Assembly (NCBI GenBank): GCA_964555685.1
Contig: CAZKTO010000003.1
Coordinates: 20,098-84,097, forward strand
Reading direction: 5' to 3'
Length of the DNA stretch: 64,000 nucleotides
DNA from: CAZKTO01 sp964555685
Lineage (GTDB): Bacteria; Chloroflexota; Dehalococcoidia; SHYB01
Part shown: positions 34,774 to 43,109 of the stretch, in pieces
Numbering within the stretch: position 1 is the stretch's first letter
How the letters are laid out: each line of letters begins with the position of its first letter
Made by a program: the position numbers and the translations under genes
The notes under the pieces: generated by a model
Databases searched by the model: none
What the model was told of the DNA's origin: nothing
The model's input: the letters and a program-made list of their open reading frames with translations, nothing else

Positions 34774-35361
34774 ATGCCTGAGACCAACGTACAGCGGTGC
34801 TGGGCTGGGTCCGACGACCAGCTCATGCTGCGCTACCACGACGAGGAGTGGGGCGTGCCGCTGCACGACGACCGCAAACACTTCGAGTTCCTGGTCCTCG
34901 ATGGCTTCCAGGCGGGGCTCTCCTGGCGCACCATCCTCCACAAACGAGAGAACTTCCGTCGAGCGTTCCACGACTTCGACGTTGCGCGCATCGCCCGGTA
35001 CCGGGACAAGGACGTCCAGCGGCTGCTCAGCGATCCAGGCATCGTCCGCAACCGGCAGAAAGTCCAGGCGGCGATCGTCAACGCCCAACGCTTCTTAGAG
35101 GTCCAAAAAGAGTTGGGCGCCTTTGATCGCTACATCTGGCAATTCACAAACTTCAAGACGCTGCGGAACCCAAAAGGGATCGCCAGCTGGCAGGACGTCC
35201 CAGCGACGAGCCCGGAGTCGGACGCCATGTCGCGCGACCTGACGAAGCGCGGCTTCAAGTTCGTCGGCAGCACGATCTGCTACGCGTACATGCAGGCGGC
35301 AGGCATGGTGAACGACCACCTTAACGGGTGCTTTCGCGCGCCGCGGAAGCACCGATCCTAA
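34774..35361 (+). CDS. tag: DNA-3-methyladenine glycosylase I
   Basis: The 195-residue protein has the Tag hallmarks RCWAGSDDQLMLRYHDEEWGVP, FQAGLSWRTILHKRENFR, and a C-terminal VNDHLNGCFR. The zinc ligands are the N-terminal Cys and His and the C-terminal His and Cys. It excises 3-methyladenine from alkylated DNA. It follows the VOC gene by 11 bp and is probably cotranscribed. Confidence 0.93.
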   Translation: MPETNVQRCWAGSDDQLMLRYHDEEWGVPLHDDRKHFEFLVLDGFQAGLSWRTILHKRENFRRAFHDFDVARIARYRDKDVQRLLSDPGIVRNRQKVQAAIVNAQRFLEVQKELGAFDRYIWQFTNFKTLRNPKGIASWQDVPATSPESDAMSRDLTKRGFKFVGSTICYAYMQAAGMVNDHLNGCFRAPRKHRS

Positions 35362-35514
35362 GCGTCGCTACGGTGCATTCTATAGGACATGCTGAAGCCA
35401 ATTCCGTCTCCATCGACCGGCTTTTTCTGAAGACACCGCCTCCGTTTGACACCCTCCCTCCCCCTCCCCCATACTCCCCCTGCCCGCTGACCTGACGGCG
35501 GGCAGGTCTGGCCC

Positions 35515-36795
35515 ATGCGCCGCAACGCCCAGCCCCAGCGCCTCTCCCCCCGCGAGGCCGTGCGCGCCCTGCCGCCGCGGGGCCGTGTCCTCTTCCCGCC
35601 GGCCTGCGGCGCCACCCTCTCGCTCCTCGACGCCATCCGGGACGAGCGCGGGCGGTTCGAGGAGCTGCACCTGTACACTGGCCTCATCTTCGTCGAGCAC
35701 CCGCTCCTCCAGTGCCTGGGCGAGAACCTCAAACTCACCACCTGGCACGTGGCCGGGCCCACCCAGAAGCTCGCCGACGAGGGCCGCATCGACTACCTGC
35801 CGCTGCGCCTCTCCCAGGTGCCCGCCACCTTCGCGCCCGAGGGCCCCATCCCCGCCGGCGCCGTGCTCATCCAGGTCTCGCCGCCCGACGCCCACGGCTA
35901 CGTCAGCCTCGGCGTGGCCGTGAGCTGCGTCATCGACGTGGCCCGGCGCGCCCCCCTCGTCATCGCCGAGGTCAACCAGCAGACGCCCCGGACCCTCGGC
36001 AACTCCTTCCTCCATATCTCGGAGGTCGACTACCTCGTCGACGCCGACTACCCCGTCGTCCAGCACCGGCAGGCCAAGATCGGCGAGCTGGAGCGGACCA
36101 TCGCCGGGCACGTCGCCGGGCTCATCCCTGACGGCGCGACGATCCAGATGGGTATCGGCGCCATCCCCGAGGCCCTGATGTTCCTGCTCGATGACAAGCG
36201 GGACCTGGGCGTCCACTCCGGGATGATCTCGGACGGCTTCGTCCCGCTCATCGAGAAGGGGGTCATCACGGGCGCCCGCAAGTCTATCGACCGGCACAAG
36301 GTCGTCACGGGCGAGGTCATGGGCGGGCCCGACCTCTACCGGTTCGTTCACGATAACCCGCTCATCCACTGCGACTCGGTGGCCTACACGCACAACCCGA
36401 TGGTGGTCCGGCAGCTCGATAATTTCGTCTCCATCAACTCGGCGGTGGAGATCGATCTGGCGGGCCAGGTGAACTCGGAGACGGTGGGCGGGCGGCAGAT
36501 CAGCGGGCTGGGCGGCCAGTTCGACTTCATCGAGGGGGTGCTGCACTCGAAGAGCGGCCTCTCGGTCTTCGCCATGCCCTCGACGGCGGCCCAGGGGAAG
36601 CTCTCGCGCATCGTGGCGCGCCTCTCGCCGGGCGCCGCCGTCAGCACACCGCGCTACTGCACGGACGTGGTGGTGACCGAGTACGGCGTGGCGTCGCTCA
36701 AGGGCAAGACGATGCGCCAGCGGGCCGAGGCGCTCATCGCCATCGCCCACCCCAGCTTCCGCAGCGAGATCGAGCGGTCGCTCGCCAGGCCGTGA
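35515..36795 (+). CDS. acetyl-CoA hydrolase/transferase family protein (4-hydroxybutyrate CoA-transferase-like)
   Basis: The 426-residue protein has the two NagB/RpiA-like domains of the family. These include PPDAHGYVSLGVAVSC, GATIQMGIGAIPEALM, LGVHSGMISDGFVPLIEKG, GGQFDFIEG and YCTDVVVTEYGVASLKGKT. Many characterised CoA-transferases carry a catalytic glutamate in the LGxHTEM position; here the sequence is HSGM. Either this is the HSGM subgroup or it is a hydrolase or inactive form. A perfect 8-bp hairpin (about 35478-35504) precedes the gene. Confidence 0.83.
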   Translation: MRRNAQPQRLSPREAVRALPPRGRVLFPPACGATLSLLDAIRDERGRFEELHLYTGLIFVEHPLLQCLGENLKLTTWHVAGPTQKLADEGRIDYLPLRLSQVPATFAPEGPIPAGAVLIQVSPPDAHGYVSLGVAVSCVIDVARRAPLVIAEVNQQTPRTLGNSFLHISEVDYLVDADYPVVQHRQAKIGELERTIAGHVAGLIPDGATIQMGIGAIPEALMFLLDDKRDLGVHSGMISDGFVPLIEKGVITGARKSIDRHKVVTGEVMGGPDLYRFVHDNPLIHCDSVAYTHNPMVVRQLDNFVSINSAVEIDLAGQVNSETVGGRQISGLGGQFDFIEGVLHSKSGLSVFAMPSTAAQGKLSRIVARLSPGAAVSTPRYCTDVVVTEYGVASLKGKTMRQRAEALIAIAHPSFRSEIERSLARP

Positions 36796-37137
36796 CGACC
36801 CGTCCCTTCCCTCTACCATGGGGGACGGCAGGTAATTACAGAGCCGAGCATTGAGATCTAAACCAGGGTGCCGGAGAGCCCCGGACCTAACCCCCTGGCC
36901 CCCTTCCCTAAAGAGGAAGGGGGTATCGTCCCTCTCCCTTCAGGAGAGGGACAGGAGGGAGAGGTCCAGAGCGCCAGGTCGTTTAGGAACTTATGCATTC
37001 ATCTGTAGCGCGATAGATTGGAGGAGGGCATCACCCCCACTCCAACGCTCCCCCATCAAGGGGAGCGAGGCATGAATCCCTTCCCCCTGGCAGGGGGAAG
37101 GCCAGGATGGGGGGCCTCCCTCCGCAAGGACCACGCC
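36796..37137. repeat. 342-bp spacer with four pyrimidine-arm hairpins
   Basis: No gene is seen. Four perfect hairpins follow each other: arms 36899-36907/36915-36923, 36928-36937/36943-36952, 37046-37053/37060-37067 and 37079-37087/37093-37101. All have C/T-rich left arms and belong to the dispersed intergenic family. None is followed by a T-run. Confidence 0.75.
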
Positions 37138-39603
37138 ATGGCCAGCTCCACGCCAGTCCCTGGAGCGCTCGCCCCTTACCGCGTCCTCGAGTTCGCCAGC
37201 CGGCGCGCCGCCTACTGCGGCAAGCTGCTGGCGGGCCTGGGCGCCGACGTCGTCCTCATCGAGCCGTACCCCGACTCGTCGGGGTACCCGGGCGACGCCA
37301 GCCGCATGACGCCGCCCTTCGCCGGCGGCCTGCCCGGGCCAGAGCGCAGCCTCTTCTTCGCCTACATGAACGCCGGCAAGCGCGGCGTGACCCTCGACCT
37401 GCGCACCGATGCGGGGCAGCGCCGGCTCCTGGCCCTCGCCCGCGACGCCGACGCCGTCGTCGACCCCTTCGATCCCGGCTACCTGGACGGCCTGGGCGTG
37501 GGCTACGCTGCCCTTTCAAGAGAGAACCCGGGGCTCGTGCTGACGTCCGTAACGGGCTTCGGACAGACGGGCCCGCACCGCAACCTCAAGACGAGCGACA
37601 TCGTCGCCTACGCCATGGGCGGGCTCATGTCTCTGAACGGCTACGCCGAGACGCCGCCGCTGGAGCCCGCCGGCGAGCCCGCCCATATCCTCGGCGGCCT
37701 GAACGCCGCCTGCGCCACCGCCATGGCCCTCTACGACCGGGCGTTCACCGGCCGCGGGCGGCACGTGGACATCTCGCTCCAGGAGTCCGTCGTCCAGCTC
37801 ACCAACTGGACGGGCGTGGGCGTCTACCTCTATGACAAGCAGCTGCGGACGCGGGCGTCGGTCCCGCCGGGCTCGACGCCCATCGGCAACTTCCCCTGCC
37901 AGGACGGCTACATCTCGATCCAGATCGCGCGGCCGGCCCACTGGGAGACGCTGGCGGCGTGGATGGCCGAGGCGGCGGGCATCCAGGAGGCGCTGGACCC
38001 GGCGCTCCGCGGGCCGGCCATGCGCCGCCTGGCGAAGGTCGAGGCCATCAACGGCTGGATGCGCAGCCTGTGCGGCCGCTACACCAAGCGCCAGTTCGTC
38101 GAGGAGGCGCAGCGCAGGCGCCTGCCCGCCGCGCCGGTATCCGACCCAAAGGACCTGGCCACCGACCCGCAGCTCGAGTCCCGCCGGTACTGGACGCAGA
38201 GCGAGGTCGCCGGGAGGCCCGTCCAGACGCCGGGAGCGCCCTTCCGCATGTCGCGCACGCCGTGGCGGGCTGGACAGCGAGCCCCGCGGGCCGGGGAGGA
38301 CGACTCCGGACTCGCTCCGAGAGGGGTCCCGGGCGGCGCGGGGTCCCGGCCCGCGCACGGGCGCCCATACGCCTTCGCGGGCGTCCGCGTCGTCGAGCTC
38401 TCGACGGGTATCGGCGGGCCCTACCTGGCGCGCATCCTGGCGCACCACGGCGCCGAGGTCATCAAGGTCGAGACGACGGCCCGGCCCGAGAACATCCGGA
38501 TGTTCGTGCCCTCCTACGACCCCAAGACCCCGCCCATGACGGACATGCACCCGGGCCTGCACGAGTGGCACGCGGGCAAGCTGCACCTGGGGCTGGACCT
38601 GGGCAAGCCCGATGGGCCGGGCGTGCTGCGGCGGCTCCTCGCCGTGAGCGACGCGCTCCTCATCAACTACAGCGCCGGCGCCGTCGAGAAGATGGGCCTC
38701 TCGCCCGAGGCGGTGCGCGCCGTGAACCCAAACCTCATCTGGCTGGGGATGTTCGGCTACGGCGACTCGGGCCCCTACCGCGACTACTTGGCGTGGGGCC
38801 CCCAAATCGAGGCGACGGCCGGCATCGCACACCTCACGGCCGTGCCCGGCGGGCTGCCCTCCCGCGGCGTCTTCTATCCGGACTACATCGCGGCCTTCTG
38901 CGGGCTGCTCGCCCTCGCGGCGGCCCTCGATCACCGGGCCCGCACCGGCCAGGCCCAGGCCATCGACCTCTCCATGCTGGAGGCAACCGTCTCGACCATG
39001 GGGCCCATCGTCCTGGACCAGACGGTGAACGGACGGACGCAGCAGCCCCTGGGAAACCGGTCGCTGGACGCCGCGCCCCACGGCTGCTACCCCTGCGCGG
39101 GATACCCCGACTTGTCGGGTCCGGACCGCTGGATCGCCATCGCCGTCGAGTCGGACGAGCAGTGGCGGGCCCTCTGCCGCGCCATGGGCCAGCCGGCCTT
39201 GGCGGACGACGGGCGCTTCCGCGACCTGGCCTCGCGGCTCACGAACCGGGACGCCCTCGACGCCGCCGTCGCGGCATGGACGAAGGCCCGGGCCCCGCGG
39301 GACGCCATGGATACTCTTCAGCAGGCGGGCGTTCCGGCGGGCGTGGTGCAGACGGTGGCCGATCTCGTCGAGCGGGACGAGCACCTGAAGTCCCGCGGCT
39401 ACCTTATGGAGATGGAGCACCCGAAGCGCGGCCACGTCTACGGCACCGGCCTGGCCATCCGCCTGGGCGAGCCGCCGAAGAGCGCCCGCCGGACCGGCGT
39501 GAACGTGGGCCACGATAACGCCTATCTTCTCGCCGAGGTCCTGGCCCTGCCCGCCGGCGAGATCGGGCGGCTCGAGGCCGCGGGGGTCGTCGAGCGGCAG
39601 TAG
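37138..39603 (+). CDS. tandem family III CoA-transferase fusion
   Basis: The 821-residue protein contains two complete CaiB/BaiF units joined by a Gly/Pro/Arg-rich linker at about residues 385-410. The N unit begins YRVLEFASRRAAYCGKLLAG and lacks aspartate at the catalytic position (AHILGGLNAACATA). The C unit begins FAGVRVVELSTGIGGPYLAR and has it (FYPDYIAAFCGLLA). The arrangement matches the separate gene pair at 16874-19395. Two copies of the CCCCGAC palindrome (37269-37284, 39105-39120) lie within its coding sequence. Its last 13 bases, including the stop, belong to the 30-bp repeat bounding hicBA. Confidence 0.88.
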   Translation: MASSTPVPGALAPYRVLEFASRRAAYCGKLLAGLGADVVLIEPYPDSSGYPGDASRMTPPFAGGLPGPERSLFFAYMNAGKRGVTLDLRTDAGQRRLLALARDADAVVDPFDPGYLDGLGVGYAALSRENPGLVLTSVTGFGQTGPHRNLKTSDIVAYAMGGLMSLNGYAETPPLEPAGEPAHILGGLNAACATAMALYDRAFTGRGRHVDISLQESVVQLTNWTGVGVYLYDKQLRTRASVPPGSTPIGNFPCQDGYISIQIARPAHWETLAAWMAEAAGIQEALDPALRGPAMRRLAKVEAINGWMRSLCGRYTKRQFVEEAQRRRLPAAPVSDPKDLATDPQLESRRYWTQSEVAGRPVQTPGAPFRMSRTPWRAGQRAPRAGEDDSGLAPRGVPGGAGSRPAHGRPYAFAGVRVVELSTGIGGPYLARILAHHGAEVIKVETTARPENIRMFVPSYDPKTPPMTDMHPGLHEWHAGKLHLGLDLGKPDGPGVLRRLLAVSDALLINYSAGAVEKMGLSPEAVRAVNPNLIWLGMFGYGDSGPYRDYLAWGPQIEATAGIAHLTAVPGGLPSRGVFYPDYIAAFCGLLALAAALDHRARTGQAQAIDLSMLEATVSTMGPIVLDQTVNGRTQQPLGNRSLDAAPHGCYPCAGYPDLSGPDRWIAIAVESDEQWRALCRAMGQPALADDGRFRDLASRLTNRDALDAAVAAWTKARAPRDAMDTLQQAGVPAGVVQTVADLVERDEHLKSRGYLMEMEHPKRGHVYGTGLAIRLGEPPKSARRTGVNVGHDNAYLLAEVLALPAGEIGRLEAAGVVERQ

Positions 39604-39620
39604 CAGCATGAGGCGCTGGC
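39591..39620 (+). repeat. 30-bp direct repeat, left copy
   Basis: Identical over 30 bp to 40171-40200. It covers the last 13 bases of the CoA-transferase fusion gene (stop codon included) and 17 bp beyond. Flanking bases on either side differ between copies, so the repeat is exactly bounded. Confidence 0.95.
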
Positions 39621-39645
39621 GTTGTCTGGACCGGACAGCGATCGC

Positions 39646-39672
39646 TGGTATGATGCGCGCGTGGGGTATGAT
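39646..39672 (+). promoter_or_regulatory. duplicated -10 elements upstream of hicBA
   Basis: TATGAT occurs at 39649-39654 (with TGG before it, an extended -10) and again at 39667-39672. A CTGGAC-like -35 lies 17 bp before the first. Tandem start sites or an autoregulatory site are plausible for a toxin-antitoxin operon. Confidence 0.4.
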
Positions 39673-39691
39673 GACCTCAAGGGGGTCAGCC

Positions 39692-39904
39692 GTGGATCAA
39701 ACTGAGATCATCTTCGCCGTCGCCGAGTCGCCAGAGGGCGGTTACGAGGCTCGTGCCCTGGGTCACTCCATCTACACCCAAGCCGAGACCTTTGACGAAC
39801 TGAAGGAAATGGTGAGGGACGCCGTGCGCTGCCACTTCAACGAGGGCACGGGACCGCGGGTCATCAGGCTGCACTTGGTAAAGGAAGAGGTCATCCCTGC
39901 TTGA
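39692..39904 (+). CDS. hicB: HicB-like antitoxin
   Basis: The 70-residue protein from GTG has GGGGG 6 nt upstream. The sequence IIFAVAESPEGGYEARALGHSIYTQAETFDELKEMVRDAV matches the partial RNase-H-like HicB fold (quoted in part). No DNA-binding extension is present, so repression would need another contact. Its TGA overlaps the hicA TTG start by 4 bp. It would neutralise the downstream toxin. Confidence 0.83.
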   Translation: MDQTEIIFAVAESPEGGYEARALGHSIYTQAETFDELKEMVRDAVRCHFNEGTGPRVIRLHLVKEEVIPA

Positions 39905-40149
39905 GGCTTCCGCGGGACGTAGCCGGAGCCGATCTGGCGGGGCGTCTCCGTCGCTTCGGGTATGCGATCACACGGCAGACGGGAAGCCACCTGCGGCTAA
40001 CGTCGGCAGCGAGGGGAGCCGAGCACCACATCTCGATCCCGCTTCATAGGCCGCTCAAGGTCGGCACGCTCAGCGCCATCATCTCCGACGTCGCCTCCTA
40101 CCTCGAGTTGGAGCGGGATACCCTGGTGGACGACCTGTTCAAAAGGTGA
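39901..40149 (+). CDS. hicA: HicA-like mRNA interferase toxin
   Basis: The 82-residue protein begins at a TTG. LPRDVAGADLAGRLRRFGY and ITRQTGSHLRL are typical of HicA; the histidine in GSHLRL is the catalytic residue of this dsRBD-like ribonuclease family. HISIPLHRPLKVGTL and the C-terminal helix follow. Gene order here is antitoxin first. The whole module sits between perfect 30-bp direct repeats. Confidence 0.85.
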   Translation: MRLPRDVAGADLAGRLRRFGYAITRQTGSHLRLTSAARGAEHHISIPLHRPLKVGTLSAIISDVASYLELERDTLVDDLFKR

Positions 40150-40170
40150 GGTCGAGCCCGGCGGCGAGAG

Positions 40171-40200
40171 CGAGCGGCAGTAGCAGCATGAGGCGCTGGC
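40171..40200 (+). repeat. 30-bp direct repeat, right copy
   Basis: Perfect duplicate of 39591-39620, starting 580 bp later. After it the sequence runs straight into the ribosome-binding site of the enoyl-CoA hydratase gene, as expected if the CoA-transferase and hydratase genes were originally adjacent. Confidence 0.95.
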
Positions 40201-40229
40201 CCGCGCAAGTCCCTGGCAGGAGGCTCATC

Positions 40230-41000
40230 ATGGCCCGCTTCGAAGAGTACGCCAACAAGTACCCCGACATCCGCATGGAGCGCCGCGACGGCATCCTTCA
40301 GATCACCTTCCACACGGACGGCGGCTCGCTCAAGTGGAGCCCCCGCGTCCACCGGGGCCTCGGCGACGCCTTCGCCGACATCGCCGCCGATCGTGAGAAC
40401 CGCGTGCTCATCATGACCGGCGCCGGCGACGACTTCCTCACCCAGTCCGTCTACCCGGGCCGCCAGATGCTGCCCCGCGACTGGGACGGGATCTACTGGG
40501 AAGGGAAGCGCCTCCTCACCAACCTCCTGGAGATCGACGCGCTCATCATCGGCGCCGTCAACGGGCCCGCCACCATCCACGCCGAGATCCCCGTGCTCTC
40601 CGACATCGTGCTCGCCGCCGAGGGAGCCGTCTTCCAGGATGCCATCCACTTCCCTGGCGGCGCCGTCCCCGGCGACGGCGTCCACGTCGTCTGGCCGCTG
40701 CTCCTGGGCGCCAACCGGGGCCGCTACTTCTTGCTGACCGGGCAGAAGCTGACGGCCCGGGAGGCCCTCGCCCTCGGCGTCGTGAGCGAGGTCCTGCCCC
40801 GCGACCGGCTGCTCCCGCGGGCCTGGGAGCTGGCCGAGCAGGTCGCCGCTAAGCCAACGCTGACGCTGCGCTACACCCGCATCTGCTTCACGCTGCACCT
40901 GAAACGCATGATGCAGGATATGCTGGGCTACGGCATCGCCCTCGAGGGGCTCGGCGTGCTGGACGCCCGAGGACCGGGCGGGCAGCAGACGCAGGCGTAG
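40230..41000 (+). CDS. enoyl-CoA hydratase/isomerase (crotonase) family protein
   Basis: The 256-residue protein contains a modified oxyanion region, LIMTGAGDDFLTQS, and AVNGPATIHAEIPVLSDIVLAAEGAVFQD with FPGGAVPGDGVH. The usual catalytic glutamates are not at their standard places, so hydratase activity is uncertain and another crotonase reaction is possible. GGCAGGAGG lies upstream of the ATG. Before the hicBA insertion it was probably in the same operon as the CoA-transferase fusion. Confidence 0.83.
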   Translation: MARFEEYANKYPDIRMERRDGILQITFHTDGGSLKWSPRVHRGLGDAFADIAADRENRVLIMTGAGDDFLTQSVYPGRQMLPRDWDGIYWEGKRLLTNLLEIDALIIGAVNGPATIHAEIPVLSDIVLAAEGAVFQDAIHFPGGAVPGDGVHVVWPLLLGANRGRYFLLTGQKLTAREALALGVVSEVLPRDRLLPRAWELAEQVAAKPTLTLRYTRICFTLHLKRMMQDMLGYGIALEGLGVLDARGPGGQQTQA

Positions 41001-41040
41001 CGAGGAAAGGTCCAAGGCCCTGCACGGGAAGGGGACGGCA

Positions 41041-41885
41041 GTGAGCGACAAGACCAGCTCCGTTCGGCGCCTGGAACGCTTTTACGGCGAGATGACCTCT
41101 GTGGATGCCGTCCTGCGGGGCCTGGGGAAGGACGGCGCTTCGGGCAAGGTCGCCGCCGCCGACCTGTACACCCGCTCCCTGGACGTCCAGAATCTGGGCG
41201 GCTTCGAGATGCTGGAGCGAACCGCCGCGCTGGCGGCCGAAAGTGCGGCGCTGGATGGCACGAGCCAGGTGCTGGACGTCGGGTGTGGCGTGGGCGGGCC
41301 AGGTCGCTATCTGGCCGACCGCTTCGGGTGCACCGTCACCGGGATCGACCTGCTACCGGAGCGCATCCAGGTCGCCGCGGCCCTCACCAAGATGGTGGGC
41401 CTCACCAAGCGGGTAGCCTACCGCCAGGCCGACGCCACGGACCTGCCCTTCTCCGACGCGGCCTTCGACCAGGCATGGATGCTGGACGCCAGCGTTCACG
41501 TGGCGGACAAGGGCGCTCTGTTTCGCCAGTTGGCGCGGGTCCTGAAGCCGCAGGGGCTCCTGGTGATGCATGACCACATTGGCCCGTTGCCCCCGGCCAT
41601 GCGGCCGGTTACCCGCCGCGCGCCGTACATCGCGCCGTCGTTGCCGCAGATGCTGCGCTACATCGAGAGGGGGTCGGCTTTCGGCTCCTTCTCTGGCGCG
41701 ACACGACCCAAAGCGTACGCGAGTGGTTCGAGGCGCGGCGACCAGGGCTGCCCAAGCCGCCCGAGGACGCCACGCGCGCCGACCTCCGGCGCCACCAGCG
41801 GAGGCTCGCCTCTTTCACGGCCTACACTGCGGCTCTCGAGCAGGGGATGCGCACAGGTATCCTGATCGCGAGCCGGATGGCGTAG
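41041..41885 (+). pseudogene. SAM-dependent methyltransferase, frameshifted
   Basis: From GTG 41041 the protein has the class I methyltransferase motifs VLDVGCGVGGPGRYLA, VTGIDLLPERI, QADATDLPFSD and VLKPQGLLVMHDH. At 41668-41675, in GAGAGGGGGTCGGC, the natural reading frame shifts by one lost base: IERG continues in the +2 frame as GFRLLLWRDTTQSVREW and runs to a TAG at 41885. A repaired protein would have about 281 residues. The shift lies at a G-run, so a sequencing or assembly error is as likely as a true mutation. Confidence 0.75.
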
Positions 41886-42126
41886 GGGCGACCGGATCGC
41901 CGCCCGTCCCCCAAGGCTCGGGGCTCTTTGCAGCGGCCAACTCTTCCCCAGACAAGCTGACTACGCAACATCTGCCCGACTCCCGGCGTTCTCATTCTTG
42001 CCTCTTGCCTAAGGTTAGCCTGTGCTCCAGGGGGTCAGCGGGCAAGGGCGAAGGTCGCCGAAAAAGTTTTGCCTTTTATCCAACATGTGGACCTCTTGGC
42101 AGGTTCAGGTATGCCGCCGGTCCTCG

Positions 42127-42155
42127 TTGACAGAGGCCCCGGGCGTACCTAGACT
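42127..42155 (+). promoter_or_regulatory. promoter of the SDR gene at 42183
   Basis: A perfect TTGACA (42127-42132) and TAGACT (42150-42155) are spaced 17 bp apart. The leader is about 20 nt and contains the GGGAGG ribosome-binding site. Confidence 0.55.
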
Positions 42156-42182
42156 CGGCGCAGCAAACCAGGGAGGCGCATC

Positions 42183-43091
42183 ATGGGCGTGCTCGATGGC
42201 AAGGCGGCGGTCGTCACGGGCGGCGCGGGGCTGCTCGGCTCCGAGTTCAGCAAGGCGCTGGCGGCCGAGGGCGCCCGCGTGGTGATCAACGATACGAACG
42301 CCGACGCCGCCCACGCCCTCGCCAAGTCCATCGCCGCCACCGGAGGCAAGGCGACGGCCTTCGTCGAGTCGGTGGACTCCTTCGAGCGGGCGGGCCGCAT
42401 CATCCAGGCCTGCCTCGACCGCTACGGCCGCATCGATACGCTGGTCAACTGCGCCCACCGGACGCTGACGAAGCCCATCTGGGAGCTCTCGCAGGAGGAG
42501 CTGGAGACGACCCTGCGCGTGCATCTCGTGGGGCACTTCGGGTGCGCGCGCCACGCCGCCGCGGCGATGAAGAAGCAGGGCAGCGGCAGCATCATCACCA
42601 TGACCTCGCGGGCGCTGAACGGGCACGCGGGCCTCTCGACGTACGCGGCGGCCAAGGGCGGCATCATGTCCGCCACGCTGAGCTGGGCCCTCGAGCTGGC
42701 GCCCTACGGCGTCCGCGTCAACGCCGTCAACCCGGCGGCAGTGCGGCCGGGCGATGGCCCGCCGGTCCGGCACATGCAGTGGTTCTGGGACTTCACCATC
42801 GAGCGGATGAGCTGGTACGCGCCCGTGCCGGGCCCGGCGACCGTCGCCCCCCTGGTCGTCTATCTCGCCAGCGACGCCGCGAAGAGCGTGACGGGCCAGG
42901 TGATCTTCCTCTCGGGCGACACGCTGGCGCTCCTGCGGCACCCGCGGGAGGAGCGCTTCGCCTTCAAGCCCGACGGCTGGACCTTCGATGACCTCCAGCG
43001 CTACTTCCGCGAGACCGTCGGCGCGGCGCTGGAGATGCCCGGCATGGGCGTCCCGCACTACAAGTGGTACGACGGGGTGGGGAAGGGCTAA
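42183..43091 (+). CDS. short-chain dehydrogenase/reductase
   Basis: The 302-residue protein has the cofactor motif TGGAGLLGSEFS, VNCAHRTLTKP in the place of NNAG, MTSRA with the serine, and STYAAAKGG with Tyr and Lys. A C-terminal extension of about 45 residues (HPREERFAFKPDGWTFDDL) is longer than a classical SDR and resembles the MaoC/17-beta-type SDRs of lipid metabolism. The substrate is unknown. It is monocistronic with a near-consensus promoter. Confidence 0.87.
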   Translation: MGVLDGKAAVVTGGAGLLGSEFSKALAAEGARVVINDTNADAAHALAKSIAATGGKATAFVESVDSFERAGRIIQACLDRYGRIDTLVNCAHRTLTKPIWELSQEELETTLRVHLVGHFGCARHAAAAMKKQGSGSIITMTSRALNGHAGLSTYAAAKGGIMSATLSWALELAPYGVRVNAVNPAAVRPGDGPPVRHMQWFWDFTIERMSWYAPVPGPATVAPLVVYLASDAAKSVTGQVIFLSGDTLALLRHPREERFAFKPDGWTFDDLQRYFRETVGAALEMPGMGVPHYKWYDGVGKG

Positions 43092-43109
43092 GCGGCCTCC
43101 CGCCACACG

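Noticed and set aside
41886..42126. Possible gene in the spacer after the methyltransferase
   Set aside because: Short frames only, no ribosome-binding site and no recognisable protein; only the promoter at 42127-42155 is supported.
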